Source of the DNA: Azadirachta indica
Taxonomy: Eukaryota > Streptophyta > Magnoliopsida > Sapindales > Meliaceae
Direction of reading: 5' to 3'
DNA: 64,000 nucleotides
NCBI GenBank assembly: GCA_022749755.1
Contig: CM040440.1
Location: 10,341,269-10,405,268 of the forward strand
Shown: in pieces, positions 11,901 to 24,370 of the stretch
How positions within the stretch are numbered: the first letter of the stretch is position 1
Layout: each line of letters opens with the position of its first letter
Notes under the pieces: generated by a model
Seen by the model: only the letters and a program-made list of their open reading frames with translations
Told to the model about the DNA's origin: nothing
Database searches by the model: none
Made by a program: the position numbers and the translations under genes

Positions 11901-12435
11901 CATAATACTTCCACAAGGATTGTTGTTCAAAATTTTCCTTATAATGTTAAAGCTAGCTTAGCTAAGGCATCCACCTTGGTATTCTCTGATCGTGGGATTT
12001 ATGTTATTACTACCTTTATAAAGTGGTTCATTAATTTCACGACCTTATTCAGATAGGCCTCTTACTTGAAATTGGCAAGAAACTTGGTTTGCCACTAATT
12101 GTAAATCTCCTTTTACTTCAAGACATTCTATTATAATTGACAATTAATCCAAGTTCTGCCAATAAGGTTTTGTATTCTACTTCTTGTTTGTTACTTTGAA
12201 ATCAAAGTGCAGGGCATAGGCTAACTCCTTATTCCTAGGTCTAACTAAGATTATGCTGGTTCTTCCCCCTTAAGTGTTTAACATCGCATCTATGTACAAA
12301 TACCAGAATCTCGAGTTCTGTTGCTCTTCTCCCATTATCTATTTAGTTGCATCGCCAAACAATTAAATACAACTATTTTCTATTCTCGCAGTGTGGCTCT
12401 AAACAGGTTCCTCCTTTGATTCTATATCTTCAACC

Positions 12436-13400
12436 TCATAGGACGTCATTAGTTTGACTAATTCTCATACCGTCATCCTCTCTATTATAGATCAATTGGC
12501 GCATCATATTATCCTCTTTTACCAACACTGAACTCACTGCATGATCAATCACTGCTAAATACAAATACAGCGTACACCCAATCAGCGAACTCACCCAATG
12601 AGGCAAGTTTGCCAAGTAAGTTTTGAACTCTTGAAAGCTTTCTTCGCACTCCTTCCTCGACTTCATGTATTTTTCTTTCTTTACGCCTTGAAAAAATTGA
12701 AAAGATTTATCAATAACCTTAAAGATAATTTTGTTTAGCGCGGCTAACCTCTTAATTAAGGCTTGTACTTCCTTCAATGTAGTTAAGGATTTCATATTTA
12801 ATATGACTTGTACCTTTTTAAGGTTTGCTTCTATCCCCTGTTCACTGACCATAAACCCTAGAAATCTTCTAGAGCTAACTCTGAACTCGCATTTGTTGAG
12901 GTTTAACTTTATACTATATTTTCTAAGCAAGGAAAACATTTCCCCTAAATGTCGAAAATTATCTTCGACCCTAAGTGATTTAGTAATCATGTCATCTATA
13001 TATACCTTCATTGTTTTCCTAATTAAAGGCTTAAAAACTTTGTTTACCAGCCTCTCAAATGTTGCTCCTACGTTCCATGAACCGAAAAACATTATTTTGT
13101 AGCAATACAGCCCTAATCAGTCATGAATGCTATTTTCTCTTGATTGGCTTCGTGCATTCAGATTGGTTGCATCCTAAAATGTATCTATAAAACTTAACAA
13201 TGTATGTCCAGTTGTTGAGTCTACTAACTGATTTATTCGTGCGAATGGGCAACTATCCTTTGGGCAGTTCAGTCAGTGCTGTCGACACACATCCTCCACT
13301 TTCCATTGGCCTTTTTGACCATTAAACCTCTTTTATGAACCCTGTTGTAATTAGCTTATCCACCTCTTTTTTAATCGCCTCTCTCATTTCCTAATTAAAC
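12436..13400 (-). pseudogene. Gypsy reverse transcriptase / RNase H remnant
   Basis: The first part (13093-13400) is broken by stops but shows KEVDKLITTGFIKE and the GLYCYK region. The second part is open for 218 residues, with FERLVNKVFKPLI, the catalytic box VYIDDM, and NLNKCEFRVSSRRFLGFMVS, followed by the RNase H connection. The YxDD box is intact here, but the frame upstream is not. This is the best-preserved part of the element. Confidence 0.9.
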
Positions 13401-13711
13401 GCTCTTCGCTATTATTTTATAGGCTTGAACATCATGTTAACCACCAAGCAATTGAAAATCACCTTAAGGACAAATCCTAGCATATCTTCGTAGGTCTAAA
13501 CAAACACGCTGTATGTTCTCTTAAAAAGGTGACCAGCCTTATTTTCTCTTTTACGAGTAGTTGAGAGCAAATCTTAATTACCTGCTCTGGCCTTAACGGG
13601 CCAAAAGATACTGTTTCTAATTTTTCCACTAGCTCGACTACTAGCCATATTCTTTCTTGTCCCACTTTCTTTTCCAGCTTGTCCATCTTTTTTTATTGTT
13701 TGGCGTCTTCC

Positions 13712-14392
13712 TTACTTAGTTTCTTTAATATTTTCTGCTGTTCTACAATAGGACCGTTTTGAAGAGGCAGCAAAACATGTCCGGGCGACCTTCTGATCCC
13801 TTTGTACTACACCAATCCTTTCGCCTGCCCGAAATTTAAGCTTTAGGTAATATATACTCTCTACCGCCCTTATTTTTATCAAGAAAGGTCTTCCCAAAAT
13901 TATGGTGTATGGCATTTTTAAGTCCACAACTTGAAATTCTATCATCGTGGTCTTCTGATAGGGTCTATCCCACATTGTTTGTGGCAGCTAAACTGAGCCC
14001 AATGGAATGATAAATGAATCCGCGAATCCGCACAAAGCTGTGTCTGCGAGACCTATCCTCAGATTCTCAATTCTTAGAGAGTTTAGAGTTTCCTTGAATA
14101 TTATGTTAGCCGAGCTTCTCGCATCTACTGAAATCCTATTGATTTTACTTAAACCGACCTCCAGAGTTATTACCAAAGCATCATCATGAAGGTAGCTAAC
14201 CCCTATCTCATCCTCATCAATGAACATGATCAAAACCAACACCAAATATGGTTTCTTTTTGGCTCTTACACTCATCACGTAATAGTTTGCAGGAATGTTT
14301 AGTAATAAATACTTCAAGTAATTTTTCCTTGCATTATTGGAGTTACTTGTCGTTGCTGGTCCTCTTAAAATCACCATACTCCTACGAACCAA
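13712..14392 (-). pseudogene. Gypsy aspartic protease remnant
   Basis: The two frames 13988-14392 and 13712-13975 join across a stop. They contain HDDALVITLEV, ISVDARSSANIIF around the expected catalytic aspartate, and YTIILGRPFL. In related elements the active site reads VDxGSS; here it is VDARSS, so glycine has become arginine and activity would be lost. Confidence 0.8.
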
Positions 14393-14899
14393 ATCTTCTA
14401 ATTCTATTCTTCTGTGTTTAGAGCCTTCTCTCGTTTAATATGTTCTTGCTCCGTACTGATCCAGATAATAATTTCACATAAGAATTTCCACCTACTCTCT
14501 CAAATTCAAACACTGATCCATCGTGTACATGCAGTCTTGATGAAATGCATATCTTCTTTCCTTGTCGTGAACATTTGATACTAACCTTAAGGGAAGAGGC
14601 CCAGGTAACAGACCCAAATCTTTAATCTCATTATATATCACTGATAAAAGGGTGTTCAGCTCTATGAATTTTCTTCTATCTTACACTAGAACAACTCTTT
14701 TAACTTCTTCTTTTAACAGAGGAGGTAACTCTTTTTGTTGCTTTGTTCTTCCTTTATATCTCAAGGGTTGAAATCCGTGACCTTGCTTTTGTTTAGATCT
14801 GTCACTAAATCATGTTCGTCAAAAGTTTCCCCTTTTTCTTGTAAGGGCTCTGCGATCAAGTCGTTGTAGGCCTCTTCTATTCTTCTTGTCCTTGGGTCT

Positions 14900-15500
14900 C
14901 GATCTTTGCTCCCTGTCCCTATATTCCTCTAACTTCTCATCCTTCTTATTTAGCAACATGTGATCTTCTATCTCAACTTCTTTGAAGATCTCCTTGTGTG
15001 CCTACTCATACATAATTATGTTTTGCCTGTAGACAGTGAATAATCCTCTGTCCATTCTCAGCCCTTTCTTGAGCCTTTCCAATACCAAAAGATGTAAGGC
15101 TTCGGCCTCCATGACTTTCTGGTGGTATCTTTTTATGAAATTTTTCAATGTTTCATCCCTTCCTTAATTTAACAGTAATAATGAGCTGGGGTTTTTTGCC
15201 ATATCTACTACTCCTCTAAACTCATTGATGAACTACCTATAAAGTTGATCAAAGCTCTTTACGCTTTCCAGTCTCAAATTCTTATACTATCATCTAGCTT
15301 GCCATTCTAGGGTTAAGGAGAACGAGCGGCACATTTACCACTCTATTAAGTTTTGTATCATCTCTTTGAAGAGGTCGATGTACAACGTTGGGTCCATCTT
15401 CCCATATATGACGAGATTTAAAGCATTTTAAATTTTCAGAGGAGAACTAGATCTCCTTGCCAAATGGGGACTTCAATGAAAGTTCAGTTCCCTCCAATAG
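14900..15500 (-). pseudogene. Gypsy gag remnant
   Basis: Broken frames contain the pattern of a plant retrotransposon gag domain: YGKMDPTLYIDLFKEM, then CRSFSLTLEWQAR and SFDQLY. The order and spacing match PF03732-type gag proteins, which form the particle that packages element RNA. Several stops interrupt it. The zinc-knuckle end is not clear. Limits are approximate. Confidence 0.7.
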
Positions 15501-16264
15501 GTTTTCGTCCCATTATTGATCTTTTTCCCTTTGGACCTATAGTTCTTCATTGAGCTCTCGAATATTTTCCACCATCTTTCTCTTACTTACTACCTAATCG
15601 ATGATAGGCATAGCCTGGTCTAGCATTTTTTTCTGCAATGGTCTTATCTCTATCTTTCCTACGCTTCAAGTAGGTCCTTATGTCTACCGAACCCGTACTG
15701 TGCTCGAGTCTTTTTTTGCCCTAACTTCATTCATGCTAATCAAAGACCGGTTTCTGATCAAGCTTTTCTATATTGCGGAAAGGGTTTCTTCATTGCAGTC
15801 TTTATGCACCAGCCTTCCCTTCGAGCCTTCTGCTGCCTTTCTTTATCTTGTTTTTGCTGCTTACTCTCCAAATTCCTAACGAACAATCCTTTGCGATAGA
15901 TTCTTGTCGAGGTAACACTTTCTTCATTTTTTTGGTAGCCCAAACTTTACCGAATTCTGTCCACCGATGACATCTTCCTGAGTCATTTTTTCCAAATTCT
16001 CAATTTCTCTCTCTATTATTCCCGTTTTATTTTTCAAAGCCCTTACCTACCTATCTTTCTCCAAGTACCTCAATTCACTTTCTCACAATTGCTGTGCGAG
16101 TTAAATTGTGTATATGTCCCCTTCATGCATCACCGTTCACATTTGAGATGGCTGCAACAAGGCCAATAAGACGTTGAAGTCCAATGAATCTTCTTTGTGG
16201 ACTTTTTTGGTTGGTAGACTCTTAGTGACTAATTGTTCGTTAATCATTACCGTATCTTTTTGAT

Positions 16265-16287
16265 CGATTCCCACAGATGGCGCTAAC
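16265..16287 (-). other. Primer-binding region of the gypsy element
   Basis: Directly inside the 5' LTR the element reads GTTAGCGCCATCTGTGGG. This resembles the GGCGCCGTCTGTGGGAA start of many plant Tat-type internal regions. The exact tRNA partner cannot be named from this alone. Confidence 0.5.
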
Positions 16288-16707
16288 TGCTGATACCAAA
16301 ATTAAGGGCTTCGATATCACTCAGTAAACTTTTTTTTTGCTCACAAGAAAAACATTATTGTTGGATTTGTATGGTCTCTTGAATGAATCCACGTGGGTAA
16401 GGTGTCGTATATATACTATTAGTTTCTTTGCCCTAATAATATTAGGAATAAACATTATTTAAATACATTCCTAATTAGGATTCCAAACTCAAATCGGTTT
16501 CTCATTCTTACAAGGATCTTCATGAACAATGATTTTCTTAAGCTTGCAACACCAATTGGACTTCCCTAACCAGACAAAATCTAACCAGGATCCTTCCTAA
16601 GCTAATCTGAATCTAATCTGAACAGGATGCACTAAGACTGACCAGTTAATGGACCTGCTAATATGAAGCCTATTAATTTCATGGGCTTGGGACTATCTTC
16701 CCAAACA
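16288..16707 (-). repeat. Right LTR (5' LTR of the gypsy element)
   Basis: In plus orientation it begins TGCTGATACC and ends CCAAACA, which gives TGTTTGG...GGTATCAGCA in element orientation. The adjoining internal sequence is the primer-binding region. Confidence 0.9.
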
Positions 16708-16899
16708 AAAAGTATATGAAGTAATTTAGTTTTGGCTTTCTTGCCTTGCATTATTGTTGTTTTTCTATATTTATTCTTATAATTAAATTTCCTATATATT
16801 TAGTTTGGCCAGTGCCAACATCGATGCATATTTTTCAAGTAGCTATTTGTATATGCTTTAATGCGCCAAATATCATTACAAGAAAAATTAATTATTTTT

Positions 16900-18087
16900 A
16901 AGAAGTTTTAACACATATCTCTCCTGAAATTTCAGATTTTAACACTTAAATAAAAAGTTTAAGGAAAGGCACATTTACTTCCCCTGAACCATTAGTTGAC
17001 CATCCAATTTTATTTATATGACTATAATACCCTTAATTGCTTCAAAGTAAAGTATAAGAAATTCAATTTGTATGTAATTAAAAAAAAATAATTTTAATTT
17101 ATATTTATTTAAAAATTAGAAATTTAATTAATGACAATTTAATTTAAAAATTTTAGTTTACGTGTATTTAATATTTATTGAAATTAAGAATTTAATTAAT
17201 GATAATTTAACTTGATAATTTTAATTTATATTTATTTAATATTTACTCAAAATAGGAATTTAATTTTTATTCATATATCATATTTCTTCAAATCTCAAAT
17301 TCTAATATGCAAAGCCGCCGCCTTTCTTACTTCCCTCTTTTATAAATTCTCCAATAATAAATTATATTTTTTTTATTTTACTAAACAATTTCATAACCTT
17401 ATCAATCTCACTTTTCTTATAAAAATACTTTAATACAAGATTTATGTCATACACATTCATATTAAATCTACACTTCAATATTAATCTTATGAATCGTAAA
17501 GCAAATATACACTTTTGGGTTTACACAAAAAATTTAATAGAACTACGCAATGACGGAAAATTAGAAAAATATCAACATGGCTAAATTGTTAATTTTAAAT
17601 ATCATTAAATAAATTTTTAATTTAAATAAATATTAAATGAATATAAATTATAATTATCATTACTCAAAATTTTAATTATTTTAATTTTTTGAACATCAAA
17701 TAAATCAAAATTGAGTTTCTTAAATTTTATTTTAAAGCAATTAAGGGTATTATAGTTAATTTTTAGTGAAAATACATGATCAATTGATGGTTCAGGGGAG
17801 GTAAGTGTGTCTTTTCTTAAAATTTTTATTTAAGTGTTAAAATTACAAATTAAATTATTATTAATTAAATTTCTAATTTTTAAATAAATATAAATTAAAA
17901 TTATTTTGATTACATACAAATTGAATTTCTTATACTTTACTTTGAAGCAATTAAGGGTATTATAGTAATATAAATAAAATTGGATAGTCAACTAATAGTT
18001 TAGGAGAGGTAAGTGTGCCTTTCTTTAAACTTTTCATGTAAGTGTTAAAATCTCAAATATCAAGGGAGCTATGTGTTAAAACCCCTT
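16900..18087. mobile_element. 1.2-kb long inverted-repeat element
   Basis: The left arm starts aagaagttttaacacat (16900) and the right arm ends atgtgttaaaacccctt (18087). The arms match for roughly 250 bp, including the block taatacccttaattgcttca at about 17026 and its complement at about 17946. A further inverted copy of part of the arm lies inside (about 17720-17860), so the right half holds two versions. There is no coding potential. It looks like a foldback or MITE-like element; no clear target duplication was found. Confidence 0.7.
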
Positions 18088-19329
18088 ATTTTTAATTTTG
18101 AAAGTTAAACTTCGAGCAATCGTTAAACACAATAGATGATAAAAATTAAGTTTAGGTATTTAAAACGTTCATATTTTATGTATGTTAATGATATTTAATT
18201 AAACAAAATCAACCATGATTTTGTCTAAATTTCGTTAAATTAATATCACAATATTTTTTATTTTTCATGATTTCTTTTTTCTATTTTATGTTTTGATGTA
18301 TGTTCATATTTGCTATACATAATTGTGTAATATTTGGTTTCTTTTTACATATATTTGGTTTCCTTTTATATTACTTTGTAAGCCTAAAGGCTAATAATGT
18401 ACGTTAAGTTTAAGAAATAAAAAGCATATTTCTTTGCATTGGATTTAAGAAATAAAAAGCATATATTTTCATATGATATTATAGCCAAATTCAACTCTTG
18501 TTTTAGTTTCCTTTAGTCTTTATCTCCAGTTCCAGCTCTAATTTACTATTTTTGGGCATTGTCTACACATGTGTATTACCAGACACCATCAATAGCCATG
18601 TGTGTAACATGTGCAATTGCAAAAGGTGGCTGTGTTTGTAATTATGCGTATACTCCACACACCGCCCCAATTTGTCATTTATTTGCCTTACTGTCATCAT
18701 CTATAATATTAAAACTCACCGATCAGCCTGTTAATGGTCTTTGTTCCCTCACATACGTTGCCTTTTACCATGGCAAAGATAGTTGTTTTTCAGTTCTATC
18801 ATTCTCTAATCCACCAAATTGTCGACGCGTCCTACCTCACCGTTACCACTGTTCAACTCAGACTTGACTAAACTCCCTCTCTATGATCTTCGTTCCCTAT
18901 CTCTGTTCGTCCACCGTTATGCTCAAACCTAAGTTAGCATCAACTCCATACTATTTTGATCTAATTGATTTCCATCTAGTGAGTCATCACCGCCAATCTC
19001 ATTTGCTTCGACGTCCTTCATTGAGTATTCTTGTGGTTATCATCATTCGTTTCTAGCCACCAGCTATTCCAACAAAGATCATGACCAATTTGGCCTATGT
19101 TTCCTGCAATTTGGCAATTTTCCAATGAAGTAAGTTGTTAAAACCACTCTCCTTGTGTTTCTAGCACACGCCTCTATCTTTCCCATGGATCATCATTTGC
19201 TCAAATTATGAATAGATCGGATGTCCCTTACCCTATTCATATTTAGTTAAATGAGCATAATTATGAGTTGTTTGCTTAAGTAATGTTTAGCTTTTTTAAG
19301 GGATGTCATCTTTGACAATATATTATTGG
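18088..19329. other. Spacer, nothing recognised
   Basis: AT-rich to about 18500, then more GC-balanced to 19300. A 102-codon open stretch at 18559-18867 shows no known motif. The stretch may include the lost 5' part of the copia relic that follows. Confidence 0.35.
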
Positions 19330-20990
19330 CCATATCACCAAACCTATCAAAAAAAATGATGAAACTGATGACAAGTTTGCTAATCAAAAGAATGGACAAC
19401 AAAAATGATCAGATCATTTTATGATTTCATAACACTTATATTCCCTCTATTCATCTTCAATTTGAAAGATTTAAGATAAACAAAGCATTGGGAGACTTCC
19501 TTGGCCATAAGTATATTGCCACAAATCTATCACATTAGTGTCAGATCTTATGCAAACTTCATCATATGCATCAAGAGCCCATCCAGTCTCTCTCTTTCAA
19601 AAACTTAATTGGATAAACTCTGAGGATGTAGTAAAATTTGCAACTTATGTAGTCCAACAAAGATTAAAATATTTCTTATGACTTTACGAGATACATTTAA
19701 ACCTAGTCAAGCTTTACTTCTTCATCAAAAACCTTTACCTACTCTTAATAAAGCCATTAACATGCTTGTCTAAAAAAAAAACTCAAATTGCTCCTCTATA
19801 TTCGCCTCACAATGATACTACTTTGGCTCAACCATCAGCCTCTTAAAATACCTATAATAAAACTTATAACTATTTCATAAGACTGGTTACTTAGTTCTTA
19901 ATTGTTTCACCTGGAGATGCAAGATTTGTCGCAAAGTTGGTCTCAAGCATTATGTAAAAAACTGTCTGAACAAAGGAAAACTAAAGAATACTCCACAATT
20001 TTTTGTTATTATTGTTGATGATTGTCTTACCTCTACATTTAATACTAAAAATGATCTAGCATCTCTTCTACACAAACTTGTGCAGAATCTAGTAATCCTC
20101 ACATTTTTACTTCTTCAGTTCCCTCAGGTACATCTTTATGGTACTTTAATTTTGCCTATTGTAATTATATGATTGCAGACTCTATTATCTTTTAGTCTAA
20201 ATCCATTCCATCCACTTTACTTGCTATTCAACTTGCAAATCAATCTACCATGAATGTTAGTCACCTAGATCAAATTACTTTATCTAAACTCTCATTACCT
20301 GATATTTTCCTTATTCTTAATCTCACTCTCAACCTTTTATATGTTGGTCAATTGTAGGATCTTGATCTTTATTTCTTTTCACTTCTTCTGGTTATCATAT
20401 GCAAAATTCAAAGACAAGTCAGACGTTTAAGGTAAGTCATAAAGTTAGACGTATGTTCGAGCTCATTAGTCTATATCTTCCATTCACTTATCAAGCTATA
20501 CTTTAGTCTATTGCTTCTACAACTTTAGTTCCTTCCTTAAGTCTTTGACATTCTCAACTAGGCCATATGTTACTCGGTCGTCTTCATTTACAAGTCTCAA
20601 ATGGTATTTTAAGTATTGTATCACATGACCAAGTTGATTGTGTATCTTGTCATTTAGCAAAATTTATTGTTTTATGTTTCAAAAATAATGACTCTATCTC
20701 CCATGCTTTATCTAATCTAAATTCATTCTAATATTTGGGGACTCTCACCTAATACTAAGATAGAAGACTCAAGTATTTTCTCATTTTATGATAATTACTC
20801 TCGTTATTCTAAATTTATCTTATAAAACACATATCAAAGTTAATTAAAATTTATCGTGATTTTTCTAAAAGATTTCAAGCACAATTTTCTTATTCTATTA
20901 AAAAAATTTTATAGTGATAATGCTATGAAATACATGGATTTTTAGTTTCTCAATCTTCTTTAAACCAATGGCACTCTTTGTCATTGATCT
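19330..20990 (+). pseudogene. Ty1/copia relic: gag to integrase start
   Basis: Plus-strand fragments in several frames follow copia order. Gag pieces include ISWFHNTYIPSIHLQFERF and RDTFKPSQALLLHQ with PLPTLNKAI (about 19400-19760). A protease-like start, SLWYFNFAYCNYMI, lies at about 20135, where related elements have WYFDSG. A GAG-pre-integrase block lies at about 20560-20700, with LGRLHLQVSNG and DCVSCHLAKF, followed by the start of the integrase core. Stops and shifts are frequent and the reverse transcriptase part is missing. No LTR pair could be assigned. Confidence 0.75.
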
Positions 20991-21029
20991 TATCCTAACA
21001 CATCCTAGCAAAATTATATAGATGAATAG

Positions 21030-22300
21030 AGGTTTCAATAATCTAAGGATTAACAGTTGCATTATTTTATTTTACCCTGTAATAGGTTCAAGATTTGCTT
21101 GATGTTGGTTGGTTCTAAAAAGCTCAACTTATGACAGGTTGGAATATGGTTTTAATTGGATTATCGTTTGTTGGATTGAATGTTACAGTTGGAGAAATTT
21201 TAATTTCATTGAATGTTTAGAAGGTTTTATTTCATTAGATCTGTTGGAATTGTAGGTTTCATTGATAACTAGATTGAATGTTAACTTGTTGGAATTGTAG
21301 GATTATATGTTCTATAAAATTACTTTCAATTTGTGAATTTGTAAATTTGTGTATGGAATTTGTATCACTTTCACTTGAAAATGAAATTTCCAAGTTCAAT
21401 TTTACTATACTTATTTATTTTAATTATTATTTTGTTATTTACAATAAATACCTATTATTAAATAATATCAATGACTATATAATTAAACATACAAAATTAT
21501 CATTGCAAAAGTGTCAATAATTTTCAATACAATAGTCTTAATAATGTACCGAAACCATAGTATTAGTAGTATCCTAATAAGAAAGTCTCAATAATTTGCT
21601 AATATTAAGGTCTCAATAACGTCCTGATACTAACGTCTTAGTAATGCAAAAATTTTATTAACATTAAGATATAAAAGTCACAATAAGATAGTAATACCAA
21701 AGTCTCATCACTAACTTCCTAATACTTTGAGATCGGTAACTATTAATAATTTTTTTGTGATATTAAATTTAATGTCCTATTTACCATTTGAGGCATTTCG
21801 ATATTTTAAACTAGTGTCAGTAAAACATATCACTACTACTAAGTTAGCGCCAATAATGGGCGAATTTCTAGTATTTTTTGGATAAAATATAAATAAAAAA
21901 AAAGTTGCTTTTTTCGAATAAGAGATAGTTGAAAAAGTAAAGCTAATTTAGAGTAGAAAATATGAAAGTGATTTCAAGCATTTAAAGCTTGAAATTGAGT
22001 TCTTTTTCTCCTTAGTCTCTATTGGAATGTTTATTTTTATGGTTATGGATTTTATTTATTTTTTTATGAATTAATTTCTTGTACTGGGACTATGGCAAAT
22101 TTTGACTATGATGCTTCAATTTTAAAAATATTTGCCATTTAGAATTTTATTTTATGTTGAGTGTTCATTAACATTGTTAATGCTTTTAAACATTTTATCA
22201 ACATTTATATGATTTAAGTGATTATATTAAGATCAAGAGACGATTTATAATATTTGCTTCTTGTGATTTACAACTAATAGATTTGTATGTATGGTGGAGT
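21030..22300. other. AT-rich spacer with degenerate repeats
   Basis: No gene is seen. It contains the degenerate repeat described at 21510-21745, and a cactactactaagttagcgc segment at about 21831 that resembles a CACTA-type transposon end. No matching partner end was found. Confidence 0.35.
21510..21745. repeat. Degenerate short tandem repeats (gtctcaataa type)
   Basis: The phrase gtctYaataa followed by a ctaatac-like word recurs at irregular spacing of about 25-35 bp (for example near 21535, 21590, 21620 and 21648). Such arrays are common near the ends of CACTA transposons. Copies are too diverged to define a consensus by eye. Confidence 0.4.
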
Positions 22301-24370
22301 CTAAATTTTGAGTTATTGACCAATTAATTGAAGTTCTCACAAGTAATTATATTCAAGCATTGAAAATAAAGAATGAAGACTCACAAATTTTTAATGTGGT
22401 TTGGATTTCCTAATCTTACATCCATAAGCCACATCTAGAGAAAACAATTCACCAAGAAATAAATGATTACAAATACCAATTGACTTATATAAATCAAGGA
22501 CTCCCTCTTTGTTGTCGTTGTTGTGTTGAATCTTATTAAATGGCCTTGTTTTGCAAGATCCCCTAGCTTCTAAGGTCGTTAAACTTCTTTCAATGAACAT
22601 GACTTCTTCTCCTAGAAATATTCAAGTTCTTCTCCCTAACAATGTAAACAGCATATCTTCAAATCCTCTTAATTAAAATATCTAAATTTTTAAGTATAAT
22701 ACAAAGAACTCTCACCACAATTTATATTCACTAGCAAGTTCACAATTAAAATACTTAAGGAATGAGAGGAACTAAATAGCAAAGGCTATATCTCAATCTA
22801 TCACTCAAAGTATGCTTAACAAGAGCATAAAATGAATATGATTCTAATAGTATAAGGTAGAAATATTACAACATCAATAAAAAAACTAGTTAAACACTCT
22901 ACACAAAATGTTAGAACCTACTGCAAGACTAGGGCATCAATGGAGATAATATACCATGTAATATTCTATCATATATGACACACACGGCTATAAGCAAAAT
23001 GCACATGCACTCAAAGATATTAGCTTTATATATAGTGCTACTAAAACCCTAATGCCACAAGGATTATATGATCTTCTAATTTGTTTAGAAAAGGTACAAC
23101 TTTTAACAGCAAAAAATCCTTACCTTGCGAAAATTCTGTATTTCCATAAAATTTCTCTTTTTTATAGGACTTTTACTCTAAGTCACCATATAACATCAAC
23201 AGAAGTCCTAAAAATCACTCTCTTTGGCATTATTTAGCAAAACAAATCTATGGTGGCTAATAACAATTTAAAGATTGAAATAAGAACCTACCCAAAAAAA
23301 AAATACTAGAAACAAAAATCTAACAAAACTCTATTGAGCAAACAAACCAAACAACATTCATAAGCATGCAAAAACATACAAACAAGGACTCCCCTTAAAA
23401 AGCACACTTCTTGAACATAATAACTTATCAAAGTAATTAGCCAATCATTAACCAAAAATTTCAAAAGTAAAACACTTTAGCAAAATACTTCCCCTAATTA
23501 CATAAACTACCCAAAGTACAATAACCTAACTCAAGACAACAAATCATCACACAAACCACATAACCACATCCATAAAACACGACATCAAACTCAAACTAAA
23601 TCTTCCTTCTTAATATTACTCCTCTTTTTACCAAATAAGTGCCAAATCAAAACTTAAAACAAGGTGCAAACATCAAGGGAAAAATAAATTAAAGAATATA
23701 TATCAAAACTAGTACTAAAGAGAAATAGAAGCATTTGGCAAACTATTGAAAGAAGAAACAACAATAAGTTCAAATATATGCTTATAAAAAAAAGGCAAAA
23801 GAATTGGTGGTCATTTCCTTTAAAGAGCTAGATGAAGTAGTAGAACCTAATAAACCTACGAAAGCAAAGGTAAAATCTATTTAAGTAGATCTGAGAGCAG
23901 CAATCAGTTGTTCCACAGTGGCCTCTAGGCTAGTGAAATGCTTAAGCATTGTGTTGACCTATAGAACCATGGTCTAGTTGTTAAGAAGTAGTTATAGCTA
24001 GTTACGCACAAAAGTCTGCCAATCCAAATATGTTCAAGCCATATCTTCGTGCTAAGATGCCCAAGGTGGTTTGGCTGATAGAGACGAGCGAAGATTGTTC
24101 CAAGTTCTCACCATGTTGCAACTAATGAAAGACTACAAAAAAAAAAAGTTAGGTTAGAAATCAAACAAAGGCGAAGAGAAAATCCTTTGCACCTTTAATG
24201 GATTATTTAACTAACTATAAAATATCATTTAACCATACATAGAAAATGTTATAGGCACCTTTAATGGATCAACAATTTGACTAAGGCCCAAAATTTATCC
24301 AAAAGACTTGCAAAATAGTACCCAGGGGTTTGATTTTGAAAATTCTATTATAGCCCAAACTTTTCACTTA
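22301..24370. other. Unassigned repetitive sequence
   Basis: AT-rich sequence without a recognisable domain. The words ttaatgtggtttggattt and aagccacatctagagaaaac near 22395-22443 look like those seen inside some plant copia LTRs, so part may be a decayed LTR. No second copy was found in the window. Confidence 0.3.

Larger units (their letters stand above)
5751..16707 (-). mobile_element. Ty3/gypsy (Tat-like) LTR retrotransposon, decayed
   Basis: An 11-kb element bounded by LTRs at 5751-6209 and 16288-16707, both TG...CA. The flanking five-base words are aagag (left) and aaaag (right), a target duplication with one mismatch. Protein remnants on the minus strand run in gypsy order from right to left: gag, protease, reverse transcriptase/RNase H, integrase. 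The integrase end contains GRWVDELPQILW, and the gag resembles plant Tat-type elements. The 5-kb region between integrase and the 3' LTR carries a separate reading direction on the plus strand. Every domain has stops or frameshifts, so the element is not autonomous. Its age is indicated by many LTR differences, largely C/T and G/A transitions. Confidence 0.93.

Noticed and set aside
18559..18867. 102-codon open stretch
   Set aside because: No recognisable domain, no splice partner, and it lies in transposon-rich sequence.
22391..22600. 69-codon minus-strand open stretch
   Set aside because: Its wording resembles LTR-type repeat DNA rather than a protein.
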